A stretch of DNA of 64,000 nucleotides from Polia nebulosa. Its lineage: Eukaryota > Arthropoda > Insecta > Lepidoptera > Noctuidae. This document shows, one piece after another, positions 51,400-61,759 of the stretch. The notes beneath the pieces are model-generated. The model searched no databases and was not told the DNA's origin. It was given only the letters and a program-made list of their open reading frames with translations. Each line of letters begins with the position of its first letter. Positions within the stretch are counted from its first letter, which is position 1. A program made the translations under genes and the position numbers. The stretch is taken from NCBI GenBank assembly GCA_951329385.1, contig OX589606.1:2852001-2916000 (forward strand), read 5' to 3'.

Positions 51400-52050
51400 C
51401 GCGCCTCGTATCGGCGATTCACAAGCCTCTTAAATATCGCTTCTGGCTATAGAAACGAACAGTCATAGAAAATTCCCAAAAAAAAAAATTATAGCTGATC
51501 AAAATCAGTACCGGTGGACCAATTTTTTATCGGAATAGCCTGTTATTTTCTTGATGAAAGTTGTTCATATGTAAGCGCTGAAGCAGTTTTTAAAATATGA
51601 TGATCACACATTTCCGTTACACCCTGTATACAATGTCAAGATGACGATACGGCACTAAATGAAGACACTGCCAATACTCGTCATTATGACATTACTTACA
51701 TTTTTATATTCAGATGTTCGGAGCCCTAAAAATAGTTCCCTAATCCGTTTTAACGAAACGTCTATCAAATTCCCGACTTCTGAATTGAGAATTTGAAGTT
51801 AAGAACTTGTCAAACTTTTAAAAAATTTTCTTGCTGAAGTAAAATTACTTCAAATTCTCAATTCAGAAACAGGGTGTTAACCCATTTACTAATTTAAATC
51901 TTGAGACGATTAATTTAATAATGGAGTCATTTAACACTGATTGTTTAATCCTTATTAAAAAAATCGCTATATGTAATTGTGTATCACCATACTTTAACGA
52001 GAATGCACACTACCGTTTTCTATTGTAAAACATTTTCCATTAACGATTTC
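51400..52050. other. No gene recognised
   Basis: AT-rich intronic sequence with a TGTAACGG-type repeat end near 51630 and a short inverted pair (GAATTGAGAATTTGAAGT-like, near 51780 and 51850). Confidence 0.35.
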
Positions 52051-52056
52051 TATTAA

Positions 52057-52432
52057 GGTGAATGCTCCAGGGTAGCCCGCGAATTCCATATTCTTACGTT
52101 TTTTGCAATTTGCAGGTCAGTGTCAGGTTGTATCTTGGTCCAAATTTGATTCGCGGCCGTAGCAATTATGTATTTATAGAATTATAATCATTAAAATCAT
52201 CAATACATCTCTCTCAGTTAGAAATGTCATGATTTCATGAAATACTTACATTTGGAATCAATTCTAACTGACAGAGTTGTATTCAAGATTTTAATGATTA
52301 TAATTCTATAAATACAAATACTTCCTACGGGCGCGAATCAAGTTTTGGCCAAGATGCAACCTGACACTGATCTGCAAATTGCAAAAAACATAAAAAAAAT
52401 TGAATTTCGCGCTCTACCCTGGAGCTTCCACC
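52057..52432. mobile_element. TTAA-type MITE (GGTGAATGCTCCAGGG), complete
   Basis: 376 bp. Ends GGTGAATGCTCCAGGGTAG and, inverted, GGTGGAAGCTCCAGGGTAG, each bounded by TTAA (52053-52056 and 52433-52436). Interior inverted blocks include GCGAATCAAATTTGG-like and AATCATTAAAATCATC. Other copies: 28365-28611 and 56912-57490. Confidence 0.75.
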
Positions 52433-52534
52433 TTAAACGAGAGTCATGTCATATAGTCTGAGTTGACTTTTCGGTCGTTAGCGTTCTCGTTCATCCCTTA
52501 CCGTCCTACTAACACGGTGTAAACTAACCGCTAG

Positions 52535-52621
52535 TGGGCGCTGCGGCGGCAAGCTGTCGGCGGCGGCGCGGGCCCTCCTGCGCGCCGTGCTGTCGGTCTG
52601 CATACAGCTCACGTGCCATAG
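52535..52621 (+). other. Possible LIM-kinase exon or GC-rich relic
   Basis: A GC-rich 87-bp island with CTAACCGCTAG before it and AGGTACTG after it. It opens in the phase needed after LIM-kinase exon 5 and reads DGRCGGKLSAAARALLRAVL. The peptide does not resemble the LIM-kinase PDZ domain, and the acceptor has a poor pyrimidine tract, so it is listed only as a candidate. Confidence 0.2.
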
Positions 52622-53354
52622 GTACTGCCCACTGTGGCAATGAGTGTTCTCTGAAATCACGTACACCAGGGGCCCAATTCTGTAAAATAACCAACTTGTC
52701 AATAGTCAGTGGTGTCTCAATAGAATAGTCATTGACATTTGGTATTCTACAAATTTATGGTCATTGATTTGCCACTGTAGTGCCATTGAAACGTCATAAT
52801 AAGACTATTGTAATAATTGGTAGTCTGGTCTTACTATAATATGTCAATAGCATTTGGAAGTTTTTGCAGAATACCAAATTTGCAACAGTGGCAAAATAAT
52901 GTCTGGTGTGTGTCGATAGTGTCGATGGTGTGTTGCTTAACTCTAAGTTACAGAATTGGGCCCCAGGTGGCAGCACTGAGGCGTCAGGTCCGGGCATCTG
53001 TCAAGATGATTATGTTTTTGACATTACTTAAATTGACGTCAACGTTATGGTACTTTAGGCGTCCTTTACACGCTCATGCAAGCATCACTCAATCCCAAAA
53101 GTCATGAGTTTATGACTGATGGTTGCATGATGCAAAAATCTAAGTATCCAGCTTTTTTCATGCAATTGGGTTTATGACTAAAAAAATTTAGTAACTCCAT
53201 CAGTTAGATTACCAAAAAATATTGGACACGATTTTTTTCTTTTGTCACTTTAACAAAAAATGGAGACGATACAGTGTGTTGAAATTTCGCATGACGTCAC
53301 ACTTGAGTTCTTCTTTTCGTGTCGTGGTACATTTAAAATTTAGTTATACTGTAT

Positions 53355-53735
53355 GGGCACAGTAAGTGGCCACGTTTATAGCGGCATTGGAGGCCCTGTT
53401 CAGATCATCGAGAGTGCAGGTGAAAGCACATTTGGGACACTCCAGTAGATGGGACATAGTTTGAACAGGAGCATCGCACTCGCACTGTGTATTAGATGGA
53501 TCGATGATCCCCCACTTCGCCAGATTGTACTAGCAGCGGCCCACTTGGGTACGCAACCTATTCAGGGCCCTCCATATAGGCCACTGCAGTTCTCGACCGA
53601 GAGGCAACTGTTCCTTGGGCTTTACGAAGTCGTAAGGTAGTGGGTACTTGTCTTCCCACAGTTTGATTCTCTCTTTAGGTGGTCTATCCTGGATCGACTG
53701 TGTATATCGCAAGAAACTCTTGCGAATTTTTAGTC
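53355..53735 (-). pseudogene. LINE reverse transcriptase C-terminal fragment
   Basis: The minus-strand reading PPKERIKLWEDKYPLPYDF, GRELQWPIWRALNRLRTQVG and CECDAPVQTMSHLLECPKC has a CXC...HX4CX2C knuckle like those ending several LINE polyproteins. A stop separates the first and last parts. It sits within the insertion that splits the GCGTC MITE. Confidence 0.6.
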
Positions 53736-53740
53736 TACCA

Positions 53741-53993
53741 GGGCCTGCAGTCTCGACATTGATAGCGATCGCTACGTACTAACGATCGGTCGCTACGTCG
53801 GCAAAATAATTGATTTTCTTGAAATATGTACAGAGACGGCGTAAATTTTAACTTGCAAACACTATTTTTCAAGAAAACTGATAACTGATCTGCTGGTCTC
53901 TGTACATATTACAAGTAAATCAATTATTCTTCCGACGTAGTGACAGATCGTTAGGACATAGCGATCGCTATCAATGTCGAGACTGCAGGGCCA
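53741..53993. mobile_element. MITE with GGCCCTGCAGTCTCGAC ends, copy 2
   Basis: CCTGCAGTCTCGACATTG and CGATCGGTCGCTACGTCGG at the left; TCGACTGCAGG-type inverted end at the right. Same family as 24296-24550. Confidence 0.75.
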
Positions 53994-54627
53994 GGAGTTG
54001 GCATGTAGTCGTAAAGGGGATGTCGGCGATCGGATTCCTGGTCCTTTTTTTGTAGTGCGCAAGCGACTTCCCTTCTTACGGCATTTGGTGCGATACCTGC
54101 AAGTGGGAAGAGTTTAATGAGTGGAGTCGGTTTTAAGCATCCCGATATTATCCACTTACACTTGAGTTAAAATTGTATCACTTTTTACTCAAAAGTGACG
54201 TAACAAGCCCCCACTCCTGAACTTTGATGCGTTTTAACTTAATTTTTCATTGATTTAATAAAGCAAAAAATACGTGTCCAAGATTTTTTGATAATCTATA
54301 TTTACGGACTAAATAGAATTAATATTTTTTTTACCCTGGAATTAGTATTATCAGTCAATGTATTAGATTATAGGTTATCCGTCAGTAACAACCTTGAGTA
54401 TGGTGAAACTGACAGTAAAACCTACCGTGTAAAGGACGCCTTACGTTTTCAAAGTAGAAGACCTTTCTCCTAAGTGGCGCCGACTGGTGGGCGTAAATTT
54501 TCCGGAAAATTATCATTGCAGCCGTGCTTGTAGAGTGATGTGACAGTTGGTGCAATTCAAGATGGCGATATAGCAGTTTAAGACCCCACCTTGATTTATT
54601 TACTGAATAGCTTCTGCCAGCCGCTTC

Positions 54628-54916
54628 ATCATCATCATCAGCCTTTTTATGTCCCCACTGCTGGGGCACAGGCCTCCTCTCTGTGAGAGTGTGTAGGCCG
54701 TCATACACCACGCGGGCCCAATGCAGGTTGGTGGATGTCACACGTCTTCGAAGTTTTTGGTTCTAGGACATGCCGGTCTCCTCACGATGTTCTCCTTCAC
54801 CGTTTTGAGAGCAGTGGTGATGAAATAATTTACACAAAGTAAAGCGCCTGCCTGGGTTTGAACTCACGACCTACAACTTGTAAGTCGCGGCCTATACCAC
54901 TGGGCCACCACTGCTC
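54628..54916 (-). repeat. tRNA-derived SINE, near full length
   Basis: The reverse complement runs from GCAGTGGTGGCCCAGTGG (54916) through GGTCGTGAGTTCAAACCC to the CAGTGGGGACATAAAAAGG and (TGATGA) tail at 54630. Confidence 0.8.
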
Positions 54917-54956
54917 AAATATAGTTGAACTAATATTTCCATACAAATTAATGGTA

Positions 54957-56143
54957 CAGACTGTTGTCAACATTATCTGACCCACCCTAAAATCAAACGA
55001 CTTTGGACCTCTCTGCCTGTAACATTAAGGTTTATTTAATTTATATGAGCTTATCACACAAGTGCACGAGGACTCGATGAACAAAAATACAATAATAACA
55101 CAGACACTCAAATTTGATCTTTAACACGTAACGTTAAGGTAAACCCACCCAACGGAGCCACCGGCATTATATATGTTTTTGTTAAGCTATTTTAATCATT
55201 ATCTCGTTAACATTAAAGTTGAAAAGCTTTTAAGTCACACTACATAATTACAACCCAATCTTTAATTTCGCGTATTCCCAACAAGTTCTTGTGGCTTAGC
55301 GGTTTGATGCTGGATTGACGACGAACAGCATGTGGGTTCGAAAACACATTCCACCTATACATCAGTTTCTTTTTTAATTTGTTTTCATTTCTACAATATT
55401 GCTTGCAATATTAAAGAACGACCAATATGATTTTCGCCTAATAACTTATCTTGTAAACGGGTAGGTAATTTAAAAAACTTTAAGTTCACAGTTCTTTATA
55501 ATGAACTAGCGACCCGCCCCAGCTTTGCTCGGGTACAAATTATACATATAAACCTTCCTCTTCAATCACTCTATCTATTAAAAAAACCGCATCAAAATCC
55601 GTTGCGTAGTTTTAAAGATTTAAGCATACATAGGGATATAGGGACAGAGAAAGCGACTTTGTTTTATACCTACTATGTAGTGATACGAATATTTATTTTT
55701 CAACTACCCAGTTATTACAAGTTATGTGAAAATATTACCATTTTAAAAATTTTATGTATAGTCTGTAGTTCTTTACAATAATACAAGAAATAGTTTTGGA
55801 ATATAAATTCTATATTGAAAGCAAAACAATATCTTTGTCGCAGGATTTGATCTCGAACCTTGTTTTTCTCAGACACAGACCACGAGACCAGAATTACTTG
55901 AACTCAATCATTAAAATAAGCTATTACACTTATCATATTATAACAAATAGTTATAAAATATAACCTAATGCTAACGTTTTAAAGATCAAATTTGCGTGTC
56001 TATATTATTATTGTATTTGTTCATCAAATCCTCGAGCAGTTATCTGATAAGCTCATATAAATTAAATAAACCTTAATGTTACACGCAGAGGGTCCAAAGT
56101 CGTTTGATTTTAGGGTGGGTCAGATAATTTTGACAACAGTCTG
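54957..56143. mobile_element. Mariner-like element with about 180-bp inverted ends
   Basis: 1187 bp. Ends CAGACTGTTGTCAACATT and CAGACTGTTGTCAAAATT (right, reversed), flanked by TA at 54955-54956 and 56144-56145. The arms extend about 180 bp (ACCCTAAAATCAAACGACTT; GGTTTATTTAATTTATATG). The related host repeat at 57220-57290 reads GGGTACACGTAAAAAC without interruption, an empty TA site. No transposase frame; the interior contains two tRNA-like modules. Confidence 0.75.
55285..55350 (+). other. tRNA-like module inside the mariner-like element
   Basis: TTGTGGCTTAGCGGTTTG (A-box-like) and ATGTGGGTTCGAAAACAC (B box and T-arm-like) are spaced as in a tRNA or SINE head. Acceptor stems do not pair convincingly, so this is not called a tRNA gene. 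A second module in the opposite orientation is at about 55845-55900 (GGTTCGAGATCAAATCC on the minus strand). Confidence 0.35.
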
Positions 56144-56359
56144 TACACGTAAAACCTGACAACTAAAAACACGGTGAAGCGCAAGGCGTAAACTAGTTTG
56201 AATTCTCTAACTTAGTTCATAGCTATAGCCGTCCTTTTCTCGCACTGATTCTCTAATTTTAGTTTAGTTATTGAACAAGAGAGTCGGCACCAATATCCTG
56301 AAAAGATACCAATCCACTTCTTCCATATCAATCAATCAATCAAAAATCAAATTCCAAAT

Positions 56360-56650
56360 CAATCTGCATACTCTTTCCCCAACTATGTTGGGTTTGGCTT
56401 CCAGTCTAACCCGTCGCAACTGAGTACCAGTATTTTACATGAAGCGACTACCTATCTGACCTCCACAACCCAGTAACTGGGTAATACGATAACCCTTGGC
56501 AAGTCTTGTGTGTCAGATTTCCTGTCTTCTGACTACCTATGACGTAAGACGCATTAGATCTGTAAATGATAGCCGGGACCCACAGCTTAACGTACTTTCC
56601 AAGGCACGGAGGAAGCTCGGTATGTTAAGGTGGTCGTTGCTAAACCTTGA
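56360..56650. repeat. TCTGCCTAGCC dispersed repeat
   Basis: GTTTGGCTTCCAGTCTAACC, ACAACCCAGTAACTGGG and GATAGCCGGGACCCACAGC; matches 18735-19090. Confidence 0.65.
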
Positions 56651-56911
56651 AGGTCGACCCGTGCAGCTGTTGTGTTTCTTTTGGATTGTTGAAGTAATTA
56701 TTTTACAATTTTTAAAGAGGGCAATGACCATTCAGTCAAAAAAATCAAAAGTCATTTATTTAAAATTAGGCTGAGAGCCAGCACTTTTTGAAAGTCAAAG
56801 TTCTACATAAAGACTCCCCCAAAAACGGTACCACTTCTTAGTGTTTTAGGTGGGAAGAAGAAGTAACGCAACAAACTCCACAGCAACACATCTGTCTGTT
56901 AAGCGGGAAGC

Positions 56912-57490
56912 AATCATTAAAATCATCAATACAACTTTCTAAGTTCAGATTGATGTATGGGATGACTATTTCATGAAATCATGACATTTGACATGAATTC
57001 TAACTGAGAGAGTTTTAATGATGACTCTAATGATTATAATTCTTTAAATGCATACTTGCTATGGCCGCGAATCATATTTTGTTCAACATACTCGTAAAAC
57101 CTGACATTGGTGTTGATTCTGTTATGCACAAACTAAACTTAATTTAGGCTATTGCTATCTTTTTCTCTCTAATAAAACAAGAAAGAGACGGACGTAAATT
57201 AGAGCTGTCAAATTTAGTTTGAACTAATATTTCCATACAAATTAAGGGTACACGTAAAAACATGTCGTCTAAAAACACGGCGAAGCGCAAGGCGTAAACT
57301 ATGTAGTTTGACATCTCTAACTTAGTGCATAGCTATAGCCGTCCTTTTCTCGCACTGCCTTTTAGTAAAAGATAGCAATTCTCTAAGTTTAGTTTAGATA
57401 TTGAACAAGAGAATCCGTGCCACTGACCTGCAAATTGTAAAAAAACGTGAGAAAATTTGGATTTCGCGCGCTGCCCTACCGTTTCCCCGT
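56912..57490. mobile_element. TTAA-type MITE copy with nested foldback insertion
   Basis: AAAATCATCAATACAAC and GGCCGCGAATCATATTTTG at the left and TGACCTGCAAATTGTAAAA with TTTCGCGCGCTGCCC at the right follow 52057-52432. Between about 57110 and 57420 lies a foldback repeat (AATTTAGGCTATTGCTATC; GATAGCAATTCTCTAAG) also found around 54930/56146-56320. Confidence 0.55.
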
Positions 57491-57534
57491 TAAGTTTGAA
57501 GAACTTGAATTTATATAATTAAATGTCCATCTTA

Positions 57535-57720
57535 TATTGAACCAACTGTACCCCTATTAGCGTGTGCCTTGAAACTTATAGTTTCGTAATATCTTTTGCT
57601 CGTTTCTGAAAGCTTCATCAAGGCATGTGATACTAGCTTCATAGCATTCCCGGTCTTCGTAGTGTTGGTGATGTCCGATTGCATATTGCATTGCCCAATA
57701 TATGGATGCTTCTTCAATTT
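57535..57720 (-). other. Unidentified coding-like fragment
   Basis: The minus-strand reading SIYWAMQYAIGHHQHYEDR then ECYEASITCLDEAFRNEQKI ends FQGTR at a stop. The composition looks protein-like, but no family is recognised. It abuts the minisatellite at 57720. Confidence 0.25.
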
Positions 57721-57895
57721 TTTTTTTTGGTTTGGCAAATTTTCCACTCTGTTTTTTTTTGGTTTGGCAAATTTTCCACTCTGATTTTTTTTGGTTTGAC
57801 AAATTTTCCACTCTGATTTTTTTTTGGTTTGGCAAATTTTCCACTGATTTTTTTTGGTTTTGCAAATTTTCCACTCTGATTTTTTAACACACATA
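57720..57895. repeat. About 35-bp minisatellite, 5 copies
   Basis: GGTTTGGCAAATTTTCCACTC followed by a T run, repeated with length changes in the T run; the frames on both strands are only repeat-derived. Confidence 0.85.
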
Positions 57896-57959
57896 TTAGT
57901 TTCTCTTGTAAGTATGTAAACAATTCTTAGAATTTAAATTTGACCAACTAGCCGGTTTC

Positions 57960-58395
57960 TGATTAAGCTGAAATTTTGCATACATGTTTAGTTTGGATGA
58001 AAATGCATGGTTTGCTAAGTGACGTCATTCTAAATCCAATATGTCTGACTAGTTATTTTGTATGCATTCCCATGATATGGGTATCATATGAGAGGGTTTG
58101 CTGAGAATAACACAAAAATAAAAATAAGTATTTTTTTTTGTTTTTTTTAAATACAGTTGTTTTTAAATTATTTTACAAGCCTTTATTTATTTTGCAATGT
58201 TTGTTTTCTTCGGATAAAATCTCACAAGCGAAACTAAATTCACTTCCTCTTATCCTACGGAGTTGTATTTTTACGTGTTGGTTCAGTTCTGGTGACATTG
58301 AATTTTTATGGTGACCATGACCCGAATGAACATCCAGGATTAGCTCCAGATAGAGGAACTCTTCAACGGTTAACAGCACAGACACGAAACTTTGT
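57960..58395. repeat. Dispersed repeat (TTTAGTTTGGATG / CATCCAGGATTAGCTCC)
   Basis: Shares TGACGTCATTCTAAATCC and ATGAGAGGGTTTGCTG-type blocks with 47345-47520 and CATCCAGGATTAGCTCCAG with 39720-39760. The class is not known. Confidence 0.5.
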
Positions 58396-58469
58396 GTAAG
58401 AATTTAAAAGCTTGTAATAGATGAGAGTCAATAAAACGAACACGTTCATTATATATTAACCGAAATATA

Positions 58470-58690
58470 TGCGGTATACATTAACCGAAATATATGCGAC
58501 CGCGCGAGAGGATGCGACGACACGCAACCGATATCGTGATCTATCGAACACTGCCCCGCGCGCGCCGCCCGCTCTCCGACGAGCGAGTACCGAGCCCCGC
58601 CGCGAGCGCCCTGATTGGCCCTCGGGCATCGCGCGAGCGGTGTGCGTGTGTGTGCGTTGCATGATTTTCACACCGCTAACCGAGCTATGA
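58470..58690. promoter_or_regulatory. CpG-rich island of unknown origin
   Basis: A sharply GC- and CpG-rich stretch in an AT-rich region. It contains an inverted CCAAT box (CTGATTGGCC) and is preceded by a direct repeat of CATTAACCGAAATATATGCG-like sequence (about 58453-58500). It could be a promoter of a retrotransposon LTR or of a host transcript; no coding potential is convincing. Confidence 0.3.
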
Positions 58691-59029
58691 CTCGCCGTGG
58701 AGTACGCGCGTTTTCTAATTTTCTAAAGAGGCGTACGTTACAACCTTGTTTAATAAAAAATGTTTTTTTTTTACTATTAACTTATTTTATTATGCATTTC
58801 TGGCATCACTAAAGCGATAGTAGTAGACATAAATAGATTGGTTTTTTGTGTGTTGTTTGTTCTGTATAGTTATTAACCTAGTGAGTTTCTGTTCCCCGCA
58901 TGCAGCTGAATTTTGCAGGTATTATCTTATCAAAGTGCTCAGTGTTTCGAATTAAAAACTAACATAATCTCTCTCTAAATCTGTTAGTATTTTTATACAT
59001 GCTTCACATATTTGCATTTCTTTTTAGGG

Positions 59030-59310
59030 TGCCGTACCCAGCGGACCCTATTACTAAAACTCTGCTGTCCGTCCGTCTGTCTGTCTGTCTGTCACCAGGC
59101 TGTATCTCATGAACCGTGATAGTTAGACAGTCGAAATTTTCACAGATGATGTATATCTGTTGCCGCTAAAACAACAAATACTAAAAAATATAATGAAATG
59201 AATATTTAAGGGGGCTCCCATTCAACAAACGTGTTTTTTTTTGCCGTTTTTATAGATAATGGTACGGAAACCTTCGCGCGCGAGTCCGACTCGCACTTGG
59301 CCGGTTTTTT
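59030..59310 (-). repeat. CCGGCCAAGTGCG-type repeat, inverted copy
   Basis: TAGGGTGCCGTACCCAGCGG and TGTCCGTCCGTCTGTCTGTC at the left; GAGTCCGACTCGCACTTGGCC at the right. Confidence 0.65.
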
Positions 59311-59402
59311 TTGGCACGCCCTGTAGCCTGAACGGCTAGGATTGCACCAAATGGTGTGAGGTGTGAGGAGTTTCATCTTCAGCGTCAAAGTGATAGGCTA
59401 TA

Positions 59403-59917
59403 CAGTATGTAACAAAAACCTTGTCCGATCTTGAAGGGTATTACTTGGTATGGTACTGCGTACACATATACATAATCATTTAATGGATACGAGATTATTA
59501 ATTTTCCCAATGAAAATAATTAATAAAAAAAAGAAAACCTTATCAAAAGCAACACTGAGTGCTCGACAAAGTTCACCTACTGTTTCGTTTCAAAGATGCC
59601 GCCTGAGCGAGACAGAGTGCCTACAGCGCGGCTAGTGCAGGGCGGTATCGTTTGAAATAAAAATAGATAAAAATTAAAAGATTTCGCCGGCCGGGTGGAG
59701 TGTTGTCAACTTATGAAAATTTGCCGTATTTAGTGTTAAATTTCGCATATTTTATAAAAATAAAAAATCTAAGTATAACTTTTGGTTTTTATGAGTTACA
59801 TTTTTTTTACAACTTTTTCTAGAACGTATGTTTTAACATACGATCCAATAAAGGCGAATTCATGTTTTATCATGAATTCGCCTTTATTGGATCGGACAGG
59901 GTTTTTGTTACATGCTG
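59403..59917. mobile_element. MITE with CAGCATGTAAC ends, copy 2
   Basis: 515 bp, TA on both flanks (59401-59402, 59918-59919). Ends CAGTATGTAACAAAAACC and, reversed, CAGCATGTAACAAAAACC. Near the right end two hairpins follow each other: CGTATGTTTTAACATACG and a pair of 24-base arms at 59841-59864 and 59871-59894 around TTTTAT. Confidence 0.75.
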
Positions 59918-60427
59918 TATATTATATGTATAAACTGTGAAAAAAAAAATCGGTTAGGTCACTTTTATCTCATTTTTGCTGTCGGTTTTTGACACAAGTA
60001 ATTTTTTTTTCATTTGACATACGTAATATAGTAGTCTATGCATTTGACTCTAGCTTAGATAAAGCGTTTATGCAGCAATTTTTTTTTTATTAATTGATAG
60101 ACTTTCGTTTGGCCACTATCTTATCTCACCTGACGGTAAGCGATGATTTTCAGTTCATTGACCTGCTGAATTCTTGTTAATTTAATGACCGTTGTGCCAA
60201 TCTGACGTATTTGCACATTTCATTGTACATAATTTCCTTATTTCCGAAGCTATCTCACCACAGAACTGTTTTATAATATTAAGGACTATATTCTACACAG
60301 TGTTTGTTGAATGTTGGTCGTGCGGCGGCGAGGTGGGCAGACGATATTGTTGGCATCGTGGGTAAATCATGAATGAAGGTGGCACAGGAGCGTGGGGATT
60401 GGCATGTGAAAAGAGGATTTATAAGCA

Positions 60428-61155
60428 TACGAGTATGAGCTGTGTCTCGGCACATGATATGTTATTTATAGGCATATGCCCAGCTGTGTCTCGGCAGATG
60501 ACATGTTATTTATAGGCATATGCCCAGCTGTCTCGGCAGATGACATGTTATTTATAGGCATATGCCCAGCTGTCTCGGCAGATGACATGTTATTTATAGG
60601 CATATGCCCAGCTGTCTCGGCAGATGACATGTTATTTATAGGCATATGCCCAGCTGTCTCGGCAGATGACATGTTATTTATAGGCATATGCCCAGCTGTG
60701 TCTCGGCACATGACGTGTTATTTATAGGCATATGCCCAGCTGTGTCTCGGCAGATGACATGTTATTTATAGGCATATGCCCAGCTGTCTCGGCAGATGAC
60801 ATGTTATTTATAGGCATATGCCCAGCTGTCTCGGCAGATGACATGTTATTTATAGGCATATGCCCAGCTGTCTCGGCAGATGACATGTTATTTATAGGCA
60901 TATGCCCAGCTGTGTCTCGGCACATGACGTGTTATTTATAGGCATATGCCCAGCTGTGTCTCGGCAAATGACATGTTATTTATAGGCATATGCCCAGCTG
61001 TCTCGGCAGATGACATGTTATTTATAGGCATATGCCCAGCTGTGTCTCGGCACATGACGTGTTATTTATAGGTATATGCCCAGCTGTGTCTCGGCACATG
61101 ACATGTTATTTATAGGCATATGCCCAGCTGTGTCCCGGCAAATGACATGTTATTT
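60428..61155. repeat. 42-bp tandem repeat, about 17 copies
   Basis: The unit contains CTCGGCAGATGACATG, TTATTTATAGG and GGCATATGCCCAGCTGT. Most units are 42 bp; others are 44 bp with TGTGTCTCGGCA. The block GGCATATGCC is a perfect palindrome and CAGCTG follows it. Because 42 is divisible by 3 and the unit lacks stops, both strands stay open (VSADDMLFIGICPA on the plus strand); these are repeat-driven frames. Confidence 0.93.
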
Positions 61156-61745
61156 TTCGCAACGTCATGTATCAGTCTGTCCAGCATTTTCCGCACGACC
61201 CCCGCGTAGAGCCTACGGCAGGAGGCGTTTGGACCCCCCAGATTGGGTAGGAGCCGCTTCAAGGCGGCCCCGGCCCGCTCCAGTCTGGGAGCCAAACATC
61301 GGAAGTGCTCCACGAGGTTCCACCGGCTGTCGAGGACGAGTCCCAGGTACTTCATCGTCCCCTCGACGCCGATGTGAAACCCTCCTACCGTTGTTTGGGA
61401 ACCCGACGTTCCGAGGACCATGAAAACACATGGCCTCGGATTTGTGCAATGCCACCTCGAGTCCCAGTTGCCGGATCCTCTCTACGACTGTCGCAATCCC
61501 GCGAGTCATTAGATCGGCCGCCGCCTGGTGCGACCTGCCCTGCGCCAGGACCAGCGTGTCGTCAGCGTAGCAGACTACGCTGACGCCGCTAGGGAGGTCG
61601 GCGCGCAGCACCCAGTCGTACCCGATGTTTCACAGAGGCGGTCCCAGGACCGATCCCTGTGGGACACCGCACGACATCTCTCGCCGGTTCCACTCAGCAT
61701 TCGTCGCCCCTGGCAGTGTGCCGCCCCGGGCCATGGCCCTCTTGG
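61156..61745 (-). pseudogene. R1-clade LINE reverse transcriptase fragment
   Basis: The minus-strand reading MSCGVPQGSVLGPPL, then a stop, VLRADLPSGVSVVCYADDTL (catalytic YADD), VVERIRQLGLEVALHKSEAM and, after a frameshift near 61420, GTMKYLGLVLDSRWNLVEHF. This is the palm and thumb of an R1/TRAS-type reverse transcriptase. It complements the C-terminal fragments at 14105-15535 but is not joined to them. The 42-bp repeat begins where its thumb ends. Confidence 0.8.
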
Positions 61746-61759
61746 CCTAAGGGTAAATA

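Larger units (their letters stand above)
53057..54445. mobile_element. GCGTC MITE split by a 1.1-kb insertion
   Basis: The left half (53057-53165: TTAGGCGTCCTTTACACGC, ACTGATGGTTGCATGATGC) and the right half (about 54350-54445: TATCCGTCAGTAACAACC, TACCGTGTAAAGGACGCC) together equal the complete copy at 48668. Between them lies an element with about 50-bp inverted ends (AGTAACTCCATCAGTTAG near 53190; GGACACG..TTTTTT block near 53225 and 54270). Confidence 0.55.

Noticed and set aside
55285..55350. A genuine tRNA gene
   Set aside because: The promoter-like boxes are present, but acceptor and anticodon stems do not pair convincingly.
60466..60941. Open frames on both strands in the 42-bp array
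   Set aside because: The unit length is a multiple of three and the unit lacks stops, so both strands stay open by construction.
60428..61155. Regularly spaced repeats that might suggest CRISPR
   Set aside because: The units are directly adjacent tandem copies without unique spacers, and the genome is eukaryotic.
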